From Flavobacteriales bacterium (lineage in GTDB: Bacteria; Bacteroidota; Bacteroidia; Flavobacteriales_F; PHOS-HE28), in the NCBI GenBank assembly GCA_025455765.1, contig JALOLX010000153.1, forward strand, positions 1 through 5,106: DNA of 5,106 nt, given 5' to 3'. The notes beneath the pieces were generated by a model. It searched no databases, had not been told where the DNA came from, and was given only the letters and a program-made list of their open reading frames with translations. Positions 1 through 4,320 of the stretch are shown piece by piece (position 1 is the stretch's first letter; each line of letters opens with the position of its first letter). The translations under genes and the position numbers were made by a program.

Positions 1-1
1 G

Positions 2-202
2 CGCCTGGTGCAGGAGGCGCTGTTCAAGATGCTCGAAGGCCGCACCAGCCTGGTGATCGCACACCGCTTGAGCACCATCCAGCACTGCGACGAGATCTGT
101 GTGATGCAGCAGGGGCGCATCATCGAACGCGGTACGCACACGGAGCTGTATGCGGCCGGTGGCCAGTACCGCAGGCTGTGCGATATGCAGGCCTTTGGGT
201 GA
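2..202 (+). CDS. ABC exporter, C-terminal end of nucleotide-binding domain (MsbA-like), partial
   Basis: Only the last 66 codons are inside the window; the gene enters from the left edge already in frame at base 2. The visible part is the end of an ABC ATPase domain: [11 protein letters not shown] is the helix that normally follows the D-loop, then [10 protein letters not shown] carries the H-loop (switch) histidine at visible residue 21, then [21 protein letters not shown], the usual last strands of the fold. The tail [11 protein letters not shown] is typical of half-size exporters of the MsbA/LipidA-export class, in which membrane and ATPase domains are fused in one chain working as an inner-membrane homodimer. 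Walker A, Walker B and the membrane domain lie outside the window, so the substrate cannot be read. It runs tail-to-tail with the T9SS protein gene, with 2 bp between the stop codons. Family is certain; the MsbA assignment is inference. Confidence 0.93.
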   Translation, partial: RLVQEALFKMLEGRTSLVIAHRLSTIQHCDEICVMQQGRIIERGTHTELYAAGGQYRRLCDMQAFG

Positions 203-204
203 TC

Positions 205-444
205 CTACTTCTCCACCACCACGGGCAGGCGCTCCATCACGGCCCCTGCCTGGTCCATCAGCAGCACCCAATAGGTTCCGGAGCGATATGCGGAGAGGTC
301 CAGCTCCAGCGTGTTGTCGGGTGCTTGCGCACTGCGTTGTACCAGGCGCCCATGACCGTCCATGACCATCCAGCCATGGACTGGGCGAAGCGCATCGCTG
401 TGGGTGATGCGTATCGGACCAACGGTGGGATTGGGCTGGATACG
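205..444 (-). other. T9SS type A C-terminal sorting domain (part of the 205-1446 gene)
   Basis: This stretch encodes residues about 335-413 of the surface protein. It shows the family landmarks in order: PNP near the start, a strand ending in a D-x-x-G-R turn (MDGHGRLVQ), a D-L-S-x-Y-x-x-G-T-Y strand, and a short basic/valine-rich end with final lysine. In characterised Bacteroidota such domains are recognised by the type IX translocon and often cleaved on export. Assignment is from motif recognition, not alignment. Confidence 0.85.
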
Positions 445-1446
445 GGCGCCTTCTTCACCGGTCATTTCATCCACCTGTACCGTGGCGCAGGCGATCGGCC
501 CGCAGTAGGTGGGAGTGAGCACGATGGTGCCAGTATGGACATCCCAGAACGGCGGTACGGTCAAGGTGGGCGTCAGGTCACAGAGCTGCATGGACCCGAT
601 GATATTGCCGTGATTCTCCGCGTGCTCAAGGATGCAAATGGAACCCTGCCCCCGAACGTCAGTGTCCTCAAGGACGTAGAGGTTGCGGGTGTTGAGGCGG
701 CCGGTGGTGGATTGTTCGAACTGGATACCGCCCATGGTCCCCAGAGTTGAACTACTATTTACATTAATTGTGCCATAGTTGTCGACGCCAGCACTAATTA
801 CTTCGAACTGGTGGGTGTTTATATCTCCAAAGTTGAAAAGTCGGCTATATATCTCTAATTTATTAATGCATAAAATGGTTCCATGATTTACTGTAGATCT
901 GAAGCTCAATAATGAATCGGAAATTAAATTTTCGTAATTGTATAGGTCTCCAAACTGAAAAAGTATATTTGTAAAAATATCTGAATCGTTCCGAAGTTTT
1001 CTTTGGAACCCAACAATTAGAGAGTCATCGCAGCTGATCGTGCCTTGATTCGAGGTCGAGTCTGATAGGAGAAGGAGAATGTTATTTTCGATGTTCCCTA
1101 CGTTCAAGAAATAGGTATCGAATTCAGGGAACGGGTCCACATCGGTTGCCAACCGATACAAGGCCAGGGTCCCTCGGTTCACAAGGCTGCCAGCGAGTCG
1201 CAGGGAACCGCTTCCCGTCAGGGAACCACCTTCCGTGATCTCGGTATACCGTGCGCTGGGCAGGTTGAGCGTACCATCTAAGGTCAGCGCGTGGTGAATT
1301 AGGAGTGTATCGCAGATACTGACATTACAGTCGCACGACCAATTGGCTGGGTCGAGCAGATCGCCGGCTGCGATGGTGTGACAGGGTTGGGCCGTGCAAA
1401 TGAACTGCAGGCAGATCGCTCCGAAGAACGCTAGAATGCGCATCAT
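205..1446 (-). CDS. T9SS-secreted beta-solenoid surface protein with C-terminal sorting domain
   Basis: A 413-residue protein by choosing the ATG-ATG pair at 1441-1446; the frame stays open to 1713, but only this start puts a signal peptide first (MMRILAFFGAICLQF, cleavage likely near residue 20, no clear lipobox). Residues 34-60 (NWSCDCNVSICDTLLIHHAL) resemble the opening of surface proteins in which a W-x-C stretch precedes beta-helix strands. Residues about 70-285 contain repeated N-x-G-x-[IL] turns (N90, N115, N133, N187, N205, N223, N278), many 18 residues apart, suggesting a beta-solenoid. Residues about 335-413 (RIQPNPTVGPIRI, VMDGHGRLVQ, LDLSAYRSGTYWVLL, final VVVEK) match the type A T9SS sorting domain, which directs export through the outer membrane and attachment to the surface or release. 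No catalytic motif is seen; adhesion or a structural role is a guess. Codons for residues about 142-202 are far more AT-rich than both ends. The start lies 83 bp beyond a duplicated fragment of a penicillin-binding protein gene. Confidence 0.88.
   Translation of the reverse strand: MMRILAFFGAICLQFICTAQPCHTIAAGDLLDPANWSCDCNVSICDTLLIHHALTLDGTLNLPSARYTEITEGGSLTGSGSLRLAGSLVNRGTLALYRLATDVDPFPEFDTYFLNVGNIENNILLLLSDSTSNQGTISCDDSLIVGFQRKLRNDSDIFTNILFQFGDLYNYENLISDSLLSFRSTVNHGTILCINKLEIYSRLFNFGDINTHQFEVISAGVDNYGTINVNSSSTLGTMGGIQFEQSTTGRLNTRNLYVLEDTDVRGQGSICILEHAENHGNIIGSMQLCDLTPTLTVPPFWDVHTGTIVLTPTYCGPIACATVQVDEMTGEEGARIQPNPTVGPIRITHSDALRPVHGWMVMDGHGRLVQRSAQAPDNTLELDLSAYRSGTYWVLLMDQAGAVMERLPVVVEK
607..1179 (-). 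repeat. Protein-level beta-solenoid repeat, N-x-G-x-[IL] coils with ~18-residue period
   Basis: Encoded residues 90-280 hold degenerate repeats: NRGTLAL, NVGNIEN, NQGTISCDDSLIV, NYENLISDSLLSF, NHGTILCINKLEI, NFGDINTHQFEV, NYGTINVN, NHGNIIG. Asparagines at 115, 133, 170, 187, 205 and 223 are spaced 18, 37 (about two coils), 17, 18 and 18 residues. The pattern of Asn-x-Gly turn, hydrophobic strand, short loop, hydrophobic strand is what a parallel beta-helix looks like. At DNA level the copies are diverged, so this is an old protein repeat rather than a recent tandem duplication. Confidence 0.7.
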
Positions 1447-1525
1447 ACTGCGATGATACAGGCAATATGAGGTATCCGTGATCCCGATCGGATCTTCGGT
1501 AGCGCCTAGGGCAGCAGTGGTAGAT

Positions 1526-1588
1526 CCGCTCACTCCTCCCTCTTCCTGGACAAGCGATCGAACACGTTGCGGCGGTCGGCGTTGGTGG
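1526..1588 (-). repeat. Direct repeat copy 1: duplicated 3' end of the penicillin-binding protein gene
   Basis: This 63-bp block matches 4258-4320 in the same orientation at 61 of 63 positions. The differences are at 1540 (c versus t) and 1549 (g versus a). Outside it, similarity falls off abruptly on the 3' side (relative to the gene) and within about 10 bases on the 5' side. It includes the stop codon plus 4 bases beyond it. The two copies bracket the Wzz and ligase genes exactly. Confidence 0.93.
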
Positions 1589-1592
1589 CGTC
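1530..1592 (-). pseudogene. Remnant of penicillin-binding protein C-terminus (last ~20 codons)
   Basis: Read on the minus strand, this fragment encodes DATNADRRNVFDRLSRKREE and a TGA stop. It corresponds to the last 20 residues of the penicillin-binding protein ending at 4262, with three substitutions: A for T, S for F and R for K. The same frame meets a stop codon a few codons upstream (near 1620), so no larger domain survives; an ATG at 1593-1595 would allow at most a 21-residue peptide. The base changes seen inside the 63-bp block are both non-synonymous, as expected of an unselected copy or one from a diverged strain. It sits where a penicillin-binding protein gene would end if the T9SS gene had once followed it directly. 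Whether it is a leftover of insertion, a duplication remnant or an assembly join cannot be settled from the sequence alone. Confidence 0.8.
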
Positions 1593-1683
1593 CATATCGG
1601 TTGGACCAAGTGTTGATCAAGCCGCGTATCCGTATGAAAATGCGTCTTGGTAGGGGTTGGATATCCTGCAATACATGACCATG

Positions 1684-1729
1684 GGACGGTTTCGATGGAT
1701 CTGTCGAACGCACAGATCAAATTCCGTCC
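1684..1729. other. Nested inverted repeat upstream of the Wzz gene
   Basis: An inner perfect 7-bp stem, GATCTGT (1698-1704) with ACAGATC (1712-1718), closes a 7-base loop. An outer perfect 6-bp stem, GGACGG (1684-1689) with CCGTCC (1724-1729), encloses it. The internal arms are unequal (8 and 5 bases), so the whole would fold with an interior loop. There is no T-run after it on either strand, so it is not a classical intrinsic terminator. It lies about 64 bp before the Wzz start, in a leader or promoter position. Its function is unknown: operator, leader RNA structure or a repeat-element end are all possible. Confidence 0.5.
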
Positions 1730-1730
1730 G

Positions 1731-1752
1731 TGGGGAATGCTGGATGTCCCCA
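1731..1752. other. Second inverted repeat, immediately adjacent
   Basis: TGGGGA (1731-1736) and TCCCCA (1747-1752) form a perfect 6-bp stem around a 10-base loop. It starts one base after the larger nested repeat at 1684-1729. Alone a stem of this size could be chance; its position directly against the first structure is what makes it worth listing. No T-run follows. Confidence 0.35.
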
Positions 1753-1792
1753 ATGGACTTCATGTTGATGGATCCTAGCTAACTTGTCACCC

Positions 1793-2827
1793 ATGCACGA
1801 TCGGGAACAGATCTCGGGAGAACCGAGGAGAACGGTGATGCAGGAGTTATGGCGGTTGAGGCATTTGTTGCTCTCCGCGTTCATCGTATCTACGGGCATC
1901 GGCTTGCTCTTTCTTTGGTTGGAACCACCGCGGTATGAGTCCAACGCGATCCTTTATGTACATCAACTTATGGGTAATGAACCATTGATCGAAGGAGAGG
2001 TCACCCAACCCTCGGCAGAGGTCACACTTGTACACCATGTGCTCACATCCAGGCCTGTTATCGATCAGGTCGTCAAGGACCTGGGCCTTGCTCGGGCGAT
2101 GAAGGCGGATACGGCTACGGCACTGGGTAAAGCGAGGCTTCGGCAACGTATCATAAAAATGATCGAGGTGCGCTCCATCGATAGGAGCACCATACAGGTG
2201 ATCGTTCGAGCGCCCGATCGATGGCGCGCGGTAGCCATCAACAATGCCGTTTGCAAGGCGGCTATCGGACTTGTCAAGGGTCGGCTGCGTGCTGGTATTG
2301 CACGTGTTACACGCGTTCGTGAGCAGGTCCTGAAGGAGGTGAACGCAGAACTTGTCAAATCACGGACGCATTCGCTTGCATTGTTGGATACCATGCGGCA
2401 CCGATCGTTAACACCGGAGAACAGGGTCCGATTGGAGACACGGTTGGGGGATCTGCTTGCGCTGAACTCCCAGCATCAGCAGGAGTTGCTTGATCTTTTG
2501 CGCGTGCATCGGGCTTCCGTAGCCTCGCTTCGTAAGGAGGCCATTGAACCGATCACAGTGCTGGTCAAGGCTGAGCCGGATGTGCGCTCATCGTTGTGGT
2601 TTGCGGCTACGCTCCGCGTGTTGTTCATCACGTTAAGTGTCTTCGTGCTTTTCCTGATCGTGCTCGTTCTGTACATCAAGCGACGTAATGAATTATACCA
2701 CGACTGGTTATCCTTCAACACGATCGCACCAGCTGGAACCACTACCGATCGGGACTTTGAGAGCATGGTCGAGGAGTTGACCATGCCGCCTCCAACGCTG
2801 AAGACCGAGCCATCTAATACCGGGTGA
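1793..2827 (+). CDS. Wzz/PCP-type polysaccharide chain-length determinant, no kinase domain
   Basis: A 344-residue inner-membrane protein with the polysaccharide co-polymerase layout: a short cytoplasmic start, TM1 at about residues 24-43 (LLLSAFIVSTGIGLLFLWL), a periplasmic domain opening with PPRYESNAILYV as in Wzz proteins, a long charged helical section (about 150-250) able to form a coiled coil, a pre-membrane segment with EP pairs (IEPITVLVKAEPDV), TM2 at about 274-295 and a cytoplasmic tail of about 49 residues. The family sets the modal length of O-antigen or exopolysaccharide chains by acting with the Wzy polymerase. No Walker motifs or tyrosine cluster follow TM2, so it is not fused to a BY-kinase. 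I chose ATG 1793; a TTG at 1784 and an ATG at 1838 share the frame, and the latter has a GAGGAG 7 bases upstream but would leave only 8 residues before TM1. The gene is tail-to-tail with the ligase/polymerase, 4 bp apart, supporting joint work on one polysaccharide. Confidence 0.85.
   Translation: MHDREQISGEPRRTVMQELWRLRHLLLSAFIVSTGIGLLFLWLEPPRYESNAILYVHQLMGNEPLIEGEVTQPSAEVTLVHHVLTSRPVIDQVVKDLGLARAMKADTATALGKARLRQRIIKMIEVRSIDRSTIQVIVRAPDRWRAVAINNAVCKAAIGLVKGRLRAGIARVTRVREQVLKEVNAELVKSRTHSLALLDTMRHRSLTPENRVRLETRLGDLLALNSQHQQELLDLLRVHRASVASLRKEAIEPITVLVKAEPDVRSSLWFAATLRVLFITLSVFVLFLIVLVLYIKRRNELYHDWLSFNTIAPAGTTTDRDFESMVEELTMPPPTLKTEPSNTG
1825..1830 (+). promoter_or_regulatory. Possible Shine-Dalgarno for the alternative Wzz start at 1838
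   Basis: GAGGAG lies 7 bases before the in-frame ATG at 1838-1840. It is the only good ribosome-binding motif near a start in this window. Bacteroidota depend little on such motifs, so it may be coincidental; if used, the protein would be 329 residues and begin MQELWRLRHLL. Confidence 0.3.
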
Positions 2828-2831
2828 GAAG

Positions 2832-4205
2832 CTACTCTTCGCTCTGGTCGGACCGTTCCGCTAATGCGGCGAGGGAGATCCAGAACGGGAAAGCGATACG
2901 TGCCTCATCCAGGAAGTTGTTGAACACACCATGCACCAGATAGGCCACCACGCTGAATAGTGCGATCGCTAGCCAAGGCCCTCGTAGGTTTCGCTTGGAC
3001 TTCGCCGCGGTGTACACCGGAATGAGTGCCAGACTGAGAAAGGCCAGTCCTCCGATCATCCCCATTTCGCTGAAGGCTAGGAGATACTCTGAATGCGCCG
3101 TACCCGTCGACGATGGTGAGCGAAGAGCGTCGTTCCTGATCAAAAGGTGTTCCCCTAACTCCACTGCGGGTGTCATTCGTTCCTTGGCTACGATGACCGG
3201 GACATGCTCTAACGAGCGCTGTTCCCAACGCTCCGCTAGTGCGAATTGGTAGTTCCCAGGACCGACACCCGTAAGAGGTGCTTGACCGCACATTCGAGCA
3301 GCCTCTCGCCACCTGGCAAGCCTGTCCACGTTGCTGGGGTCGTTCTTCGTATTCCCGATCGAACGCACCACTGCAACAAGATCAGCGCCGTGGGCACTGG
3401 CCGTCACAAGATGACGACCACCTTGAACGATAAAGACAGCCATCACGCCGATCACCGGGAGGGCCATGAACAAGGCAATGCGTGCGATACGCGTTCGCCG
3501 GTATACGAAACCAGCGAACAGCGATGCGACCACCAACCCCACCCAGGCTCCTCGCGAATAGGTGAAGATGATCGTGGTGAGCGTGCTTAGTGTGAGCGTT
3601 CCATACCCGATCACGGCATGGCTTATACCGCGTTCAACGTACCGATGAATTGTCAAGCCGGCGAAAACGGCAAGAGCAAAAGTGAGCGCAGCAGCAAATG
3701 CATTATGGTCCATGAAGAACGGGAATGCTGTGTGGTGGGCACCCGCCCTATCCAAGCCCGCGAGTATGTGGTTCGCCCATGCGTATGCCATCATGGGTAC
3801 CATGGCGAATGCGTACCATCGGAGCATCCTCGCGTATGTGAGGGAAGGCGATAGGAGCCCTTGCCTGGGAACTACGTAGAACACTACGATGTGTGCTATC
3901 TGCACCGCAGTTGCCTTGATCGCAGCTTCGAGATGAGCAGCATGAAGTGTCGCAGGCAGATGTGCCGCAACGTATACCAGCACCGCTATATCCAACGGGG
4001 CCCACCTTACGGACCTGTCCCGAGAACGAGCAACCCCAAAGGCGGCAAACACACTCAGCAGCAATACTGCGATCAGCGGTTCAGATAGTACGATGATCTC
4101 CCAGCCCGGCCCCGGCAGAAGAACCCTGATGCCATATGGCAGGGTAACAGCAAGCAACAGCCATGGGTGCGTGCGTTGGTGAAGAGTAACAAGTCGATCG
4201 AACAT
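2832..4205 (-). CDS. O-antigen ligase / polymerase family membrane protein (Wzy_C, WaaL type)
   Basis: A 457-residue polytopic inner-membrane protein with about ten to twelve hydrophobic segments. Family marks in order: FPFFMDHNAFAAAL (residues 161-173), TYSRGAWVGL (215-224), a large periplasmic loop at about 263-369 containing RLARWREA and P-L-T-G-V-G-P-G-N-Y (310-319), then AHSEYLLAFSEMGMIGGL (370-387), and a last segment with FNNFLDEARIAFPFW. In characterised WaaL proteins two arginines and a loop histidine are needed to join undecaprenyl-linked glycan to its acceptor; R218, R295 or R298, and H371 are the natural counterparts here, by motif position. Wzy polymerases share this fold, so ligase, polymerase or protein O-oligosaccharyltransferase cannot be separated by eye; a Wzz-type neighbour slightly favours polymerase. 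The start is ATG 4203-4205, with the first membrane segment soon after. The frame is open far upstream through the penicillin-binding protein, but that part is an antisense-of-frame shadow. It starts 56 bp after that gene's stop, so the two may be co-transcribed. Confidence 0.88.
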   Translation of the reverse strand: MFDRLVTLHQRTHPWLLLAVTLPYGIRVLLPGPGWEIIVLSEPLIAVLLLSVFAAFGVARSRDRSVRWAPLDIAVLVYVAAHLPATLHAAHLEAAIKATAVQIAHIVVFYVVPRQGLLSPSLTYARMLRWYAFAMVPMMAYAWANHILAGLDRAGAHHTAFPFFMDHNAFAAALTFALAVFAGLTIHRYVERGISHAVIGYGTLTLSTLTTIIFTYSRGAWVGLVVASLFAGFVYRRTRIARIALFMALPVIGVMAVFIVQGGRHLVTASAHGADLVAVVRSIGNTKNDPSNVDRLARWREAARMCGQAPLTGVGPGNYQFALAERWEQRSLEHVPVIVAKERMTPAVELGEHLLIRNDALRSPSSTGTAHSEYLLAFSEMGMIGGLAFLSLALIPVYTAAKSKRNLRGPWLAIALFSVVAYLVHGVFNNFLDEARIAFPFWISLAALAERSDQSEE

Positions 4206-4257
4206 GTCGGTCGTACACCTCTGTGCCTCACAAGATACAGGGTATAACGCACGCCAC

Positions 4258-4320
4258 CCGCTCACTCCTCCTTCTTCCTGAACAAGCGATCGAACACGTT
4301 GCGGCGGTCGGCGTTGGTGG
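4258..4320 (-). repeat. Direct repeat copy 2: authentic 3' end of the penicillin-binding protein gene
   Basis: Matches 1526-1588 at 61 of 63 bases, same orientation. Here the block is continuous with the rest of the penicillin-binding protein coding sequence and encodes TNADRRNVFDRLFRKKEE and the TGA stop. It forms the right boundary of the segment holding the Wzz and ligase genes; 2669 bp separate the copies. Confidence 0.93.

Larger units (their letters stand above)
1589..1792. other. Intergenic spacer between PBP remnant and Wzz gene
   Basis: About 200 bases without a recognisable gene on either strand. It contains the two inverted repeats listed separately. I searched by eye for the Bacteroidota promoter pattern (TTG near -33 and TAnnTTTG near -7) and found no convincing pair, although the Wzz gene must be transcribed from here because its left neighbours all run the other way or are remnants. 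The left end of this spacer is the left boundary of the segment enclosed by the direct repeats. Confidence 0.6.

Noticed and set aside
178..750. 190-codon plus-strand open frame
   Set aside because: It lies antisense to the T9SS gene in its GC-rich end, shows no domain-like pattern, and overlaps the ABC gene's last codons.
1593..1595. ATG making the PBP remnant a 21-residue gene
   Set aside because: The sequence after it is simply the conserved PBP C-terminus; nothing indicates an independent peptide.
1447..1713. Longer version of the T9SS protein starting at 1713
   Set aside because: The extra 89 residues are an out-of-frame reading of the PBP remnant (QRRPPQRVRSLVQEE) and would bury the signal peptide that starts at 1446.
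2826..2841. GAAG/CTTC hairpin between the Wzz and ligase stops as a bidirectional terminator
   Set aside because: The stem is only four pairs, mixed GC, and has no T-run on either side.
3246..3879. Several plus-strand open frames of 65-114 codons
   Set aside because: All are antisense to the ligase/polymerase, whose membrane segments and motifs are clearly the real coding signal.
4215..4250. TATCTTG-like -7 element for the ligase promoter in the gap after the PBP
   Set aside because: It differs from TAnnTTTG and there is no TTG at the expected distance upstream.
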